Source: Elysia chlorotica | Taxonomy: Eukaryota; Mollusca; Gastropoda; Plakobranchidae | DNA length: 64,000 nt | Assembly: GCA_003991915.1 (NCBI GenBank) | Contig: RQTK01000020.1 | Coordinates: 493,250-557,249, forward strand | Direction: 5' to 3' | In this document: in pieces, positions 12,101 to 24,340 of the stretch | Layout of the letters: the number at the start of each line of letters is the position of its first letter | Numbering within the stretch: the first letter of the stretch is position 1 | Made by a program: the position numbers and the translations under genes | The notes under the pieces: generated by a model | Seen by the model: the letters and a program-made list of their open reading frames with translations, nothing else | Told to the model about the DNA's origin: nothing | Databases searched by the model: none

Positions 12101-14277
12101 CAAGGACACAGCATGGCATGATCTTTTATTTTCACACTTTGAAATATATGCAGAACGCAGCTTGAGAGAGCCTTATCTTGCTCTTCCTCATTTCCTATTA
12201 GGGCGCTAAGCTTTTAATGCCCCAGTGCATCTAGTGCAAATCAAAGGAGAGAGAATTAAAAAAAATAGCTAAAACATTTACAAAAAAAGGCCTCCTGCAG
12301 TATTCAAGAACGTACTCCTCTGGATAAAAGACTTATCACGATGTTTGGAGTGTATATATATAGTTACATGTAGTTAGTTGTGCACTGGACCTGATAGAAA
12401 GCAGGGCACGGACCTGGCTGAAGGCTGCTGTTTATTAGAGCTGTCTTGAAAAAATATACACATCAGTGTGAAGTTTAACACACCTCACCATGTTTTATAG
12501 GCGTAGTTGTTTTAGGATGCCTATCAGATCTGGTATTTATACTGCATGACCCAATGGATTTTAACACAGACGTGTGGTGTTTTATATCCCATTTAATTTC
12601 TGTGATAATATGTGATATTTCCAAGGATTAACTTCTGTCCGCAATAGCTGTAAGGGTGAGTTAGATAGTGTAAAAAATAATTAGACGTGGCATGCAATAT
12701 AAACATTTTTTCTTATACACTTACAACTATTTCCCGTAGCATGTCAAATTAGTTGAGAAAATAATTATAACCAAATATTGATTTAGGGCCTACTTATTAT
12801 TTATTATTATAACAAAACTTTGGGATATTAATTAACGATATAAATATAGATACACCTCTTTAATGAAACTGATTTATTTATCTGAATGTCTTAAAAACTG
12901 ATCAAATGACACACCTCGGGTACCAAACTAATGTGTTTGAGCCAATTATTGAGTTGTCAGCGGTTATACTTAAATGCGAAGGAGCGGAAGGACGCGAGAA
13001 GAGGCCTCTTCCGGTAACTTTTCGCATATTTATCGGTGTCTTGGTGCGTTTTTATTGTGTCTTTCCTGAAAATGAGTAAAATCCTTGGTGATGTTTTGAA
13101 AATTTAAATAGCATATACAAAAAATGAAATACAATAAATCGACATTTAAGTTCTGTCAAAAATATGTTTCACAGACGAACCATGCATTTTCTTTATTTAC
13201 TGCCGCATCTTTGTCAAGTCTTCTCCTGTCTTTTCACATGGCTTTTCGCGGTTTTTGTTTCTTTTCGGATATTAGGAAAACCATAGCCATAAACATTTAA
13301 AAACTCAAAAGATCTATAGTTTTGTATTTGTCCTTTATTATATAATACACCGCTTGGCCATTTAGTAATGGACCACACTACCTAAACTAAAGTCATAAAT
13401 GAACTAGCTCTGCCGATAATGGGCTGAGGCGAGAAACTATTGATCGTGAAAGCTATTAACACTTTAGAGATGCATACTCTGGATGTCTGCACATTATAAA
13501 GAAGGGAAAACTTCCAAGACAAAAATAGCATACTGTCATTAAGACAGTCAGACTAGAAATCTCAAGCACAAGTTGACATTTCATAGGATATTATTTTTTT
13601 TTCTATAGCACAAAGACATCCGGCTTTAGGACAGTTTCTAGTACACGCGTGAGAAATGTAAAGGAATTCTGGAATTTTCTTGACGTTGAAAAAAGGAAAT
13701 ATTACTTAATGAATAGGAGACGACAATTCATAAAAACAAAGAAAAACAAAACAAACAAACAAAATAATACAAAAAACAACCAAAAAAGAAAAAAAAAACT
13801 TTTCAACAGAAGGCACAGCACGCATTATTCATTTATGGTTAAAAAAATTAACAAACCAACAAAAAAACAACAACAATCAAACAAACACACATAAAAAACA
13901 AAACAACAACAACAAACAAATGAAAACAGATTAACCCTCAAATAATATTGAACTGTTACCGTTAAAACTGGTACTGTGTGTCTCAAATAGTTTCCTTTTC
14001 ATTGTGTTTAATTTGTTTGACAAAAGGCTAGAGAGAGTAGAAAGACGAATGATGAATGAGTGGCAGCAAAAGACAAAATTACGTACAAAGTTAAAGAATG
14101 TGACAAGTTAAAATGATACAAATTCAATGTACAGCGGAGAAAGCTTTAAAATATTGAGCGAACAAATATTATCATAGAGAAATAGAGAGATAGCGAAATA
14201 GATGAAGAGATAGCTATAATTGATAGATGTATAGATAGTTGGATAGGACCTGTTAGAAATATGAGTTGAGTTAATTT
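9145..14277. other. No recognised gene
   Basis: Only the SINE tail at 10475 is recognised. Short open frames on both strands at 10037-10428 and a minus-strand frame at 11342-11563 have no recognisable motifs. A-rich sequence with CAAA units lies at 13735-13920. Confidence 0.5.
10475..10545 (+). mobile_element. SINE 3' tail fragment
   Basis: tatagtctagtggtttccgt followed by aaactaataaaccaaccaac resembles the 3' end of the SINE at 54850-55082. Only the tail is present. Confidence 0.4.
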
Positions 14278-14460
14278 GGGTTGGTTTAACGTCCAACATC
14301 AGCACTATATAGGCTTTATTGTGGACGGGCCCCAAGACTAAGGTCTGATAATATTGTGTGCTGCCACACACGAGACAGGGCGTGGATGCTATGACTTATG
14401 TCTCAGTCGGTCACATTATACTGACACCGAGCCAACCAGTAGGGAGCGCAATCTGGTGGA
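14278..14460 (-). mobile_element. SINE copy, head truncated
   Basis: It carries ggttggtttaacgtccaaca, gtggacgggcccc, ctgccacacacgagacaggg and tctcagtcggtcac. It breaks off after the ccaaccagtaggg body on the right, so the tRNA-like promoter is missing. A minus-strand open frame over it (14108-14371) is incidental. Confidence 0.75.
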
Positions 14461-15549
14461 AATATAGATAAATAGAAAGATAGACACTTTTAGACCATCC
14501 ACATGTGAGCTGTAAAATGTATTTCGTGTCTCCTATTGTTGCCAGCTCCAGTCGTTGTTTAGACGGAACTGCCAGTTATTGGTATGGTACGCGTTATTTA
14601 CCTTAAAATTAAGGTCGCCTTGCAGGCTCAATCTAGCTTGTTATAATTATACATTTATGTGCAGTACATGAGGCACGAATTTTCTGGTTTGGTGGTGTCC
14701 CTTATAAACCGTGAGTTTCCAATCGACTTTTAGATAAAGTCCTCCTGACACTATAATGTATTGTCAGTCTCAGAACGGTGAGGTCGGGGTCTCACGACCT
14801 AGATTCTTCCTTTGTAGTTACTAGGGTCTCAGATGTAGATGCAGTCTGTTCCTGAGAGCCTTAGGGTTAACAGCTCTGACAGACAAATTCAGTCGAGATG
14901 TAGAGTACTTATAGAATCAAGCTTGTTTGATAGACCAAGTTTGTTCTAACACTTTTGCTAGCAGTAAGACGTGCACAAGTAATAGCCCTGGGCAGGTGGG
15001 TAGGTTAGCACAGAACGATAGAGCATCAGTGGTAGAGAAATAAAGATTAGATGATAGGCTTGGAAGGCTATAGATTGAAAGTTAGGTTCAGTACATAGAT
15101 CTTATAACTCCATTCCTTGTAAAATGGTTATCATCTAGAGCATATAGAAACTTGTAACTATATGCAAAAAACAAAATGTGAGCTGCAAAGATGTCGTTTT
15201 ATTTAAAAGCTTTACGAGTGAGAGGACTGTGTTGTCCAAGATGACGATGTTGTGATATCGTAGACAACCACAAACATGCGAATAACATAGAGTACAGATC
15301 GCTGACAGACACTCGAGTATGCAAACTAAAATCTATAAGATCGCACGTGGAGTTACTACCATTACCCCTTCGTAAGTGTTACACAGACCGAGTAAGAGAC
15401 AGGCATAGGGAAAACCCAGAGACAAAAATGGCATCGTAATGCAGGATCTAAAGCGAAAGAAACAGAACAGAGGACAGGACAGTAAGACGAACGGAATAAA
15501 CAAATTTAGAGGAAATTTGTACAGATCTGTTCATGAGAGAAATGATAAA

Positions 15550-15578
15550 ACAACAACAACAACAACAACAACATCATC

Positions 15579-15610
<32 letters not shown>
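15550..15610. repeat. (CAA)n microsatellite
   Basis: About 20 units with one CAT CAT interruption, abutting the SINE tail at 15668. Confidence 0.9.
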
Positions 15611-15667
15611 AGAAACAAAAAGGCGGGTTTGAGTTTCAGTTTGAGTCGTTCCTTCTCGTGCAACGTC

Positions 15668-15877
15668 GTGACCATAATAAACTATTATACAGTGGTCCCA
15701 AGACATGCGTCTGACATAGACAGTGCAGGGTTACCATGCACCATGTCTCAGCCGGTTACATTAACTGAGAAAAACTGGACAAACACATTTTTCACATTTT
15801 CAACCGGTGTTAGGTTCCGAACAAAGGACCTCCTAATTGGGAGACCAACACTCCACCACTTGAGCACCATCCGCGCT
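15668..15877 (-). mobile_element. SINE copy with degenerate tRNA-like head
   Basis: Body words are tgtctcagccggttaca and cagtggtcccaagac. On the minus strand the head near 15877 reads ggtgctcaagtggtggagtg (A-box-like), followed by a weak B-box around tttgttcggaacc. A (CAA)n tract lies on the tail side (15550-15610). Confidence 0.65.
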
Positions 15878-16236
15878 AAAAGCCAGAGAGGTTGCCTGAT
15901 AGAGCGTAAAAGGGGATTGGATAGGACCCGCTGTGGGGACCTGGCCCAATGGGGCGATCAGGCCCAGATCTACTCCCCTTGTGGCGGGAGGCCACTGGAG
16001 GGTAATCCAATAGAACCCAAGGAGGAGATGGATAAAGGGAGGAGAGCGGAAATAAAGTGAATTTGGGTGATGGGGGTTGTAGTGGTAGTGGTGGTGTTCA
16101 TGTGTGTGTGTGTGTGTGTTGGAGTGGGGTGTAAAGAAATGATCGTTGTGGTCTATAATATCCGTGAAGGATATTTGAAAGAGATAATGAGAGAGAAATG
16201 GAGAGAGAGGAAAAGATAGAAAGAAGAGAGGTAGAT

Positions 16237-16238
<2 letters not shown>

Positions 16239-16285
<47 letters not shown>
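16239..16285. repeat. (GA)n microsatellite
   Basis: A pure run. A short (GT)n lies at 16101-16120. Confidence 0.9.
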
Positions 16286-16286
<1 letters not shown>

Positions 16287-16713
16287 GGAGAAAGTAACAA
16301 GAAATATAGAAAGCATGTTACAATCATACCTTCGTTGATGGATTATGTTACAAATTTTAAACCTATTTATACATTTAATAGGTAGTTAGATAGATAGATA
16401 AAGAACAGAGATCACAATCATGCTGTCGTTCCTATGTCTCTGGTAGCAGAGAATGTACAACCTCCTCTCTGCACATAGCTTTGTTCATTATTGTTTCAAT
16501 CGAATGTGCACAGCAAAAGGAAAATAGAAAAAGCAGTAAGATAAACGCAAAATCTCGCTATCTGTAATACTTTAAAAAAGCACATAATCATTACTTATCC
16601 ATATTTGCATTCGGCACTGTTTCTAATTTGGTTTTTGATTTTGTAAACTGAATATAAACTTATAAAAAAAAGTGTAACCCATCCAAAAAAACAAAACAAA
16701 AACAAAAACAATA

Positions 16714-16716
<3 letters not shown>

Positions 16717-16764
<48 letters not shown>

Positions 16765-16774
16765 AACAACAAAT
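16717..16774. repeat. (CAA)n microsatellite
   Basis: About 16-19 units within an A-rich stretch (16680-16780). Confidence 0.9.
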
Positions 16775-17061
16775 AAACACAAATAGGAAGTCACTTCTTT
16801 TCTTCTCGAAATATTTAAAATGTTCACTTAGCGATATCTGCAATAATTCTAACTGGTTCCTTCAAGTCATGAAGGCATGGTGAATATGCCATTCTCCACA
16901 ACTATGGGCTGTTATAGAACTTGTCACCTATCAAGAAATGACAGGGCTGGTCTCTCAAATAGAACAAGTTCACAAAGAGAAACATTCTTTGGCAGAATTG
17001 ATAGCAAGTTATGGCAAATTATGTGCCGATCAAACTTAGCGTATTAAAATTTTCTCATCTT

Positions 17062-17203
17062 GTGGTTGTTGTTGTTGCTGCTACTGCTTCTGCTGCTGCT
17101 GTTGTTATTGTTGTTGCTCTTGTGTTTGTTGTTGTTGCCGCTTCTGCTGCTGATGTTGCTGCTGTTGTTATTGTTGTTGTTGTTGTTGTTGTTGATGATG
17201 TTG
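17062..17203. repeat. (TTG)/(CTG)n imperfect trinucleotide tract
   Basis: Interrupted GTT, GCT and GAT units. The plus-strand Val/Ala frame is its translation. Confidence 0.85.
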
Positions 17204-17331
17204 TTGAGATTAAAAGATCATTAAAGTTTTGCTAATTATGGATTTTAAAAAATGCATATTAAAATAAAAGCAGGTTATGTTGAAGCAGCTTCAACAAAAG
17301 TTCCCTTTCTGTATACATTTGTTAGTTCCCG

Positions 17332-17437
17332 TAAGCCTCAAGCAGTAAAACTTGTCCTTGCCTGCAAATATAACTTGTCCTTGTTTGCAAATAAGATTTA
17401 TTTACAGGCAAGGACACGTGTTATTGGTTGAGGCTTA
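17332..17437. repeat. Inverted repeat, 39-bp arms
   Basis: Left arm 17332-17370 (taagcctcaa...tgtccttgcctgcaaata) pairs with right arm 17399-17437 with several mismatches in the middle of the arm. The left side also holds a short direct repeat, aacttgtccttg followed by tgcaaata, twice. No coding content is seen. Confidence 0.6.
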
Positions 17438-17829
17438 AGTGGTTAACAATGATAGAGGAGTGGGAAGGAAATCGTGATAATTATAATTGTAATTATATAA
17501 GGACGGAAGCAGAAAATCCTGTTGAAAAGGTGATAAAACTATTGCTAGACACGTGTAATATTATCCAGAACGCAACGATTATCTGCATATATGTATGGCT
17601 TGTTGATGATTTATGTTGACAGTTAAGTCAAAGACAGAACAATCAGCTCCGTTAAAATAGGGTGTAACACGTGATGCGATTGAACGTGGCTTTACTTTAA
17701 GTGCATTGAGCGGTTGTTCTCTAATCAGATTTAGTTCTAGAACCTATAGGTCTAAATAGAATATTTGTGTCCTTGAGGTTTAGTGTGCTTTAAGTTAATT
17801 TGCGATCGTAGGTGTTGTTGTATTTGTTG

Positions 17830-18115
17830 TTCTTGTTGCTGTTGTTGTTATTATTATTGTTCAGTTCAGTTCAGTTCTTCAGTTCTTTGTAGCCGTGTTA
17901 AGCTTGAATACAAGGTGTTGGTAAGGTCAGGTCCCGTAGAGAGAAATTGAAAACGACTGGAGCATTGGAACAGTGTGTGTACCACAGCTTCCGAATTTCC
18001 ATCACATAGTGTACAAAGTGGTGTGTGTTCTGGATTAAATCTGATGATGGCCAAAAGGAAGATGTTGCATCCTTAAGTGGAACATGGCATACTTTTCTTA
18101 CCTCTGTAGAAGGTA
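17830..18115 (-). pseudogene. 3'-terminal fragment of a non-LTR retrotransposon (LINE)
   Basis: On the minus strand 17866-18054 encodes LCTLCDGNSEAVVHTLFQCS followed by a PDLTNTLYSSLTRLQRTEEL tail. This is the layout of the C-terminal C..C...(E)..H.L..C segment found at the end of many LINE ORF2 proteins. Upstream reading (to about 18080) is interrupted by a TAA, so only the 3' end survives. The stop codon lies inside a short tandem GAACT repeat that runs into AAT and AAC repeats (17815-17875), as expected for a LINE 3' tail. The open frame has no ATG at its apparent start, consistent with a 5'-truncated insertion. Confidence 0.6.
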
Positions 18116-18743
18116 TATAAAGCCATTCGATTTGACTGTGTTAGTCTGTAAAAAAGTTTACGGGTCGCCCCTCTTGCCCACTGACTTTATCCATCCTTTT
18201 TTCATTTTTTTTTATCTGATAACTGTTTTTGTCGTTTTTATTTGAGTCTGCACTTGCATAGACGCTATTTTGACAAGTCTATCATCTTTTTTTTTCATTT
18301 TCTGGTAAATTGGTGGGGCTTGAAATCCACTGAAATTTAAATGGTGTGTGATATTTATCGCGAATATATATTATTAACTTCTAGAAGTATGTCGTTTGTT
18401 CCTGTATTTTTTTTTTTGTAAGGCTACTTTTTAATCTGTGAAATACACTGTATGGGTTGCTAGGTTTTCGTTTCTCTGGAAATTTTAGTTTAATGCAAGT
18501 AGGGCTGCTTGGATGCCTCATACGAGTCATAATTTGCCGCAGGCAGCAAAATTCTGTTTGGAACTTAAAGAGCATAGAAAATAGAAAAGGGTAAGGTAGG
18601 GTTTTTGTCACGATCCTAGTATATAATACTACTAAAAGTTGTTAGATTTAATTTTACTTGTATGAACAAAGTATACTGTTTTTGTTTTGGCGTTAAACGA
18701 AAAAAAAAAGTCGGTAGAATTGGGCACAATCGAGATATTTTTA

Positions 18744-18927
18744 CTAAGGCCAGAACCAAACTGCCGCTGGTGGCTGGGGTGGGGCTGTGGCTGGACTGGG
18801 GGTTCTTTATGAAACCCTCTTGTATTTATTTGCGAGGTCAGACCGAGGCTAAAACAACACAAGAGGGCTTTATACGGAAGCCACAGCCCCACCCCAGCCG
18901 CCAGCATCAGTCTGGCTCTAGCCTAAG
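18744..18927. mobile_element. MITE, family 1, copy 1 (about 50-bp terminal inverted repeats)
   Basis: A non-coding 184-bp element. It begins ctaaggccagaaccaaactg and ends with the inverted counterpart; both arms contain a long ggctggggtggggctgtggct block. An inner pair of gaaaccctcttgt and acaagagggctt sequences extends the symmetry around a centre near 18830. A second copy lies at 21052-21216. Open frames across it (18632-18907 and 18662-19024) are incidental. Confidence 0.8.
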
Positions 18928-19306
18928 AAGGGCGTGGTCAAAGATTGAGTATGAGAAAAAAGCGGAAATAGACAGTTTATCGAGACAATCAAAGAAACAT
19001 AATTTAACGGTAAAGCTATTCTGATTTGGTCGATCTCACGACAAAAACCTCACTAGAGCCAATGGAAATGTGATTCTTTAAATGGAAATGTAAACCTACT
19101 TACAGTCATTATTTTATCTCATAAAACTGGTTCTAAGAGAAACCTGATTATAACAACCACTTGTCAACCACGTCGGAAACACTAAGAAGGTATTTGGACT
19201 GCGTGATGAGGATAAGCCATATCGAAAGCTTGTGGCAGCTCAATATGTGGGAAAGAGGGCGAGTAGCCAATGAGCTTAGACATCAGTGCTCGGAGCTTAC
19301 CAGCAA

Positions 19307-19675
19307 GGGGGGGGGGGGGCGAACTGGCGCAAGTGATAGAGCGTTGGTCCCCTTATCGGGATGTCCCTAGTTGGAAATCCACGATCCGACTTCATGGCCC
19401 ACTGATTGGGTCGGTGTCAGTGTAACGTGACCGGCTGAGACAGGAGTCTTGGTATCCCCACTGTAACTTTGTGAGACAGCACTTGCATTTGTCAGACGTT
19501 AGTCTTGTAATCCGTTCACAATAAAGACTGCCTCTATAGTGATGACTTTGGACCATGACCGGCTGAGACAGGACTCTTGGTATCTCCACTGTAACTTTGT
19601 GTGACAACACGTACTTTTCAGACGTTCACAATAAAGACTGCCTACATAGTGATGGCTTTGGACTCTAATAAGCCA
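19307..19675 (+). mobile_element. SINE copy with G13 start and duplicated tail
   Basis: It starts with a run of 13 G (19307-19319), then a tRNA-like head ctggcgcaagtgatagagcg and a degenerate B-box (ctagttggaaatcc). The body gaccggctgagacagg to cacaataaagactgcct occurs twice, at about 19420-19545 and 19555-19665. The second half therefore looks like a partial tandem duplication of the SINE body and tail. Confidence 0.75.
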
Positions 19676-20724
19676 AAAAAAAAAAAAAACACACACACAC
19701 ACAACAACCAAAAACAAACAAACAAATAACAAAACCGATGAGAAGAATGTCCGACCTCCGAAATATAGCTGATGTCTCTGTTCCAGGATTTGATTTTTTA
19801 GAGTGCTAGAGGATATAAAACTAACCAAACATAAGGCAGCCGCTCAAAGACATCGGGAGAAGAGGGTTGACAGAAGGGCTTTAAGTCAGGCATATTGAGA
19901 GCTAAGAAGTAATCACAGAAGTATGTAACCAATTATAAACTACACTCCGAGGTATTAGATCTATACTGACAATAATCTAGTTCTATACCTATTGTTGTTG
20001 GTTTACAATTTGTTAGTATACTCATTACCACACACACGCACACATCTATATCCATACAAACTCACTCACTCACTCACCATACCCGCTCATAACAGGTTTT
20101 GAAAAAAAGTATATTATATGTGTTTTGAACAATAAGCTAAATACATTTTTATACTTAAGATATAACTCAATCTGAACTCGATTTATATTAAAACTATAAC
20201 AATATTAAAACAACAAATTCCAAAAAAGAAAACTCAGCCTATTTTCCCCCAGATGTATCTCTGTTTAAAAAAGGAAAACAAGAAAACAATACAATCCTAG
20301 ATGAACATTCGATGGCAACTCGTTGGATTTTGCCACATTCTATAAAGTACCATGTGAGATCTGTCCCATAGAACCGCTGTAGCTTATTTCCCTTTGATGG
20401 CGAGCATCTTCCCATTAAAGCGGTAGGTGGTAATATCCGCCAAAGCGGGACATTCTTCCAATTAAACAATTTACGCAACTTTCCACTCTGTGGTGATGAA
20501 CTATCAGCGGAAGAGAAAAAAAAACTTTCCAATAATCATTTCCTAAGTTTAGTCTGGAAAAGACAAAAGAGGTGAAACATCTGATATGTTTTATTAGCTG
20601 AAAAGAAAAGAAAAGAAAACGAAAAAGGTCTAATGGCCCAATGGTTTTACAGCATAAAGTGGCATCTCCCGCTGTTCTCGGGGTATCCTGTAGAGCCTAA
20701 CTGCTGGTCATCATTATAGGCTGT

Positions 20725-20850
20725 AGTGGCGAGTTGGTTCAAGGGTAGAGCGCGCGACTTCTTATCGGAAGGTTGTTGGTTCGATCTTCTCTCATATCTC
20801 GTATTTTTACTCCACTGTTAATGTAAGCGGTCAAGTGCCGGATATCCTGC
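20725..20850 (+). mobile_element. SINE or tRNA-derived copy, diverged
   Basis: A tRNA-like head: A-box gttggttcaagggtagagcg, then B-box ggttcgatctt about 35 bp later, then a diverged body (gtaagcggtcaagtgccgga, tatcctgctct). Confidence 0.6.
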
Positions 20851-21051
20851 TCTGGGGTGCCGTCGCCGTTTCGGATCTCTCGTGAAAACCAATGAGACAT
20901 GAGACTTTAAACTAGGGGAGGGCTTAGCTTTCTTAGACCAAAGGTACTTCTGCTGTGCGACTCAGTTTATCCTGCTGCGTGCAATATCTTTCACCATTAC
21001 AACCACGTACAGACATAGTCCAAGGCTTCGTTATCACCCGGCACACTTTTG

Positions 21052-21216
21052 TCCAAAGCCAGACTGCCGCTAGTGGCTGGGGAGGGGCTGTGGCTGGACG
21101 GGGGTTCTTTATGAAACCCTCTTGTGTTTATTTGCGCAGTCGGACCGAGACTAAGAAATACAAGAGGGCTTCATACGGATCCCCAGCCATCAGCGTCAGT
21201 TTGACTCTGGCCTTAG
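21052..21216. mobile_element. MITE, family 1, copy 2 (right arm shortened)
   Basis: This copy lies in the same orientation as copy 1 and is highly similar, including the ggctgtggctgga and gggttctttatgaaaccctc blocks. The right arm lacks about 15-20 bp (the 'agccacagccccac' part), so the element is about 165 bp long. It ends ccttag, the reverse complement of the left terminus ctaagg seen in copy 1. Confidence 0.8.
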
Positions 21217-21704
21217 TCCTCTGGCCAAAGTCCTTGGTATCTCCCTCTAGAGTTCCGTCTACGATATAACCTAGATGATGACGTCGGATATTAAGAAAGG
21301 AACCTTCACTTGTACTATACTTGATAGATTAACATGACTTATGGCCTTTTGAAAGCGTGGCGCGATCCATTTCTTCATCTGTGTCACTTCGCCTGTTGAA
21401 TACCAGTCGTGATCTTCTAAGTAGATTAGATGGCCAGAAAAGGCAGAGCGTTTGGTTGATTTTCTGGGATTTGTAGTTTCGATTTTCGGATTGAATGTAT
21501 GATTACAAATAGATAGGATACCCATAGCTGCTGATGCTACGCCAAAAACATCGTATTTTCATACATTTTACTACAATCATTTGGATAATTTATTGATAGC
21601 TATTGGGTTGGCAGCTTTAGATACCATCTAACATGTTAAGCCGTGGCTTAGTAGAACAGCAGGCAGCGCGAAGCAAGAATCTTCAGCAAACATGCATTTA
21701 TCTC

Positions 21705-21788
<84 letters not shown>

Positions 21789-21798
21789 TAATAATAAT

Positions 21799-22093
21799 NN
21801 NNNNNNNNNNNNNNNNNNNNNNNNNNNNNNNNNNNNNNNNNNNNNNNNNNNNNNNNNNNNNNNNNNNNNNNNNNNNNNNNNNNNNNNNNNNNNNNNNNNN
21901 NNNNNNNNNNNNNNNNNNNNNNNNNNNNNNNNNNNNNNNNNNNNNNNNNNNNNNNNNNNNNNNNNNNNNNNNNNNNNNNNNNNNNNNNNNNNNNNNNNNN
22001 NNNNNNNNNNNNNNNNNNNNNNNNNNNNNNNNNNNNNNNNNNNNNNNNNNNNNNNNNNNNNNNNNNNNNNNNNNNNNNNNNNNNNNNNNNNNN
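21799..22093. other. Assembly gap (295 N) inside (TAA)n
   Basis: (TAA)n flanks both sides (21705-21798 and 22094-22170), so the gap is probably a longer (TAA)n array. Confidence 0.98.
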
Positions 22094-22147
<54 letters not shown>

Positions 22148-22419
22148 TAAAATAATAACAATAATAATGATAAAATAATAAAGATTCATTCACCCATGAA
22201 GTACCTGATCTAGAGCTAACATAGGTGATCCTGGCATGCCACTAATCTCTTGCTCAGACAACTTTAAACATTGCTCGTGTCTTCTTTGGTTGCCCGTCTG
22301 TTTAGACTATCTGATTAGTTTTTTTCTAATCTTCCTTTACTTCTTTAACAATTATTACTTTAGTTAGGGTTGAGTGTTATGTACTTTTGTGTCGATTTGA
22401 ATACCCTACAAATTTCATT

Positions 22420-23740
22420 TGGCTTTGTTTACAGTTTTTGTCGAAGATTTATTTACTGTAGCCTTATCTGGCACATCCTTGTTTAATAACTTATGGTTCC
22501 ATGATAATTATTTTTAGTACATGTGTTCTTTAGAAACACATTTCTGTGGCTTTACGTCTTTTTCATTTATTACTGTCCAAACTTTACAAACATATAAACG
22601 GGTTGATCAAGAATGTTTTGACAACCTTAGTTTTGTTTCTGATCCTATATTTCTATTTTTAAGAATTTGACTCATTTAAGTGTCTCCTTAAATTACACAC
22701 TTTCTCCCTATTAAACATCTGAATTAAACATGTATCATAGATATTTAGATATTTCAACGATTTTCTAATCTTTCCTCCTTTGCTAAACAAATAACACTGG
22801 GTTAATAGCTTTTGGACACAATCATACACTCTGTCTTCTTTTCATTCAGTTAATATCCTTTCTTTTCACTCTCACTTACTAAAATACTTCAAAGTGCTTG
22901 TAGATCTTTTCGAGATCCAGCAATTAGAGCTTTATCATATCCGGTATTGTTTTTATTTCCTCCATTAACCTTCATGCTTGGTTTGTCAATTATATTCCTT
23001 AGTATTGTTTTGCTAAATAAACTGAAAAGATATCGTGATATTACACAGCTTACCCTGACTCCTGTCTTAATGTGTTGAAACTTGTATAACTTGCTACATT
23101 CTCCATCTATCCGTACAGCTTCATTTGGGTTACAGCATAAGTTTCTTATTACTATTATTAGGTCTTTTCCATCAGTATCTAGTCGTTGTAGAATGTTCAA
23201 ATATTCTTGATCTCTAACTTTATCATAGGCTATAAATCTTGCTGTTCCTCTACACATTTTTCCATTAGCATTGACATTGTGAACATAGCTTTCCTTATTT
23301 CCTTGTCTGAAACAAAACTAAATTATGCATTTGATATTTTCTGATCTGAAGTTTTTACGCATTCTTTGCATTAAAACTCTTTAAAGAATTTCTGTAAAAG
23401 GACTAATTAAACTTACTGCTCTATGTAGCTCACACTCAGCGGTACCAGGAGCTTTCATTTATGCTACAAAAACTGACTTGTATTGTACCACTGTCTGGCC
23501 CAGTTTCTTTATCTACTCTCATTTTTCTCATAGCGACCACTTCTTCTTCGTCTAATAACGGCTAATCGATTTATTTCTGTTCTTTATTACTTTTTTACCC
23601 CCATTGTCAAAAAACTCTTTCGTATAATTATTATGACCAACTATCCAATACACCCCCTTTATCCATCAACATTTTGGCATCCTTTGATTTGACACAATCT
23701 GCATTTAACCATCCTTTCATACCACTAACTTATTTTGTTT
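22420..23740 (-). pseudogene. Degenerate non-LTR retrotransposon (LINE), reverse-transcriptase region
   Basis: Read on the minus strand and switching frames, this follows the order of a LINE ORF2. First comes a pre-RT part with a KAPG-like motif and an 'AECELHR..SLIS..TEIL.RVLM' block (about 23340-23500). Next is the 'FRQGNKES' block, then a 122-codon open stretch (22889-23257) carrying YDKVRDQEYLNIL, a DGKDL..IIRNL-like block, VRIDGECSK and GVRVSCVIS.YLFSLFSK. Last is a C-terminal part with 'LYVCKVWTV' where LINEs have LLYGCE.WT (about 22570-22610). The catalytic YADD is reduced to GYDKA near 22930-22942, and many stops and frameshifts interrupt the rest. It is therefore a dead copy with no function. 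The clade was not assigned. The 5' boundary is approximate, since weak similarity fades above about 23740. Confidence 0.8.
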
Positions 23741-24094
23741 TACGATGCATAAATCTTTATATCTATGTTGATTCATCTGTCATATTTCTTTCTGTGGCAT
23801 GTTATGATTATTCATGGGAATTACAGCAGCGGTATCCCGTTTCCTACTGTCGGATTTGTGAACATTTTACTTTGTTAGCCTCTCTCAAACCAAGGACTGT
23901 CCACCAGGCTCTGGGGAAGAGCAAAACAAAAATCATTAGTTTAATATATCAAAAGCACTTATTAAAATCTAAGCATTGTGTTCTTTTGTGTGCAAGTATT
24001 TTACATCCAATCTAAATCGAAATTTCAAAAATCATTTACTTATTCAAAATACGCTGTTGAAACTTTAAGGTGCATTTTCTGGAACAGGTTACGA

Positions 24095-24240
24095 TGGATC
24101 CTGTCTCAGTCAGTCACTTTTTACTGACCAGTAGGGGACGAAATTGAGCAAATACATTTTGCCGGATCACGGATTTTGAAACACAGACCCCCGTATGGGA
24201 GACTGTATCTCTACCTCTTGCGACATCTCTGCTCCCCCCA
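24095..24240 (-). mobile_element. SINE copy, partial
   Basis: The body words are cctgtctcagtcagtcact and ccagtaggggacgaaatt. The minus-strand head near 24215-24235 reads gtcgcaagaggtagagata (A-box-like). The B-box is mutated. It runs directly into the CT/TATC microsatellite. Confidence 0.6.
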
Positions 24241-24259
24241 CTCTCTCCCTATCTCTCTC

Positions 24260-24270
24260 TCTTTCTCTCC

Positions 24271-24308
<38 letters not shown>

Positions 24309-24340
24309 CTATATATTTATCTATCTATCTCCCTCTCTCT
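24260..24340. repeat. (CT)n / (CTAT)n tract
   Basis: Compound repeat abutting the SINE at 24095-24240. Confidence 0.9.

Noticed and set aside
20239-20532. 97-codon minus-strand frame as a gene
   Set aside because: No recognisable motif and no splice or start evidence beyond an ATG.
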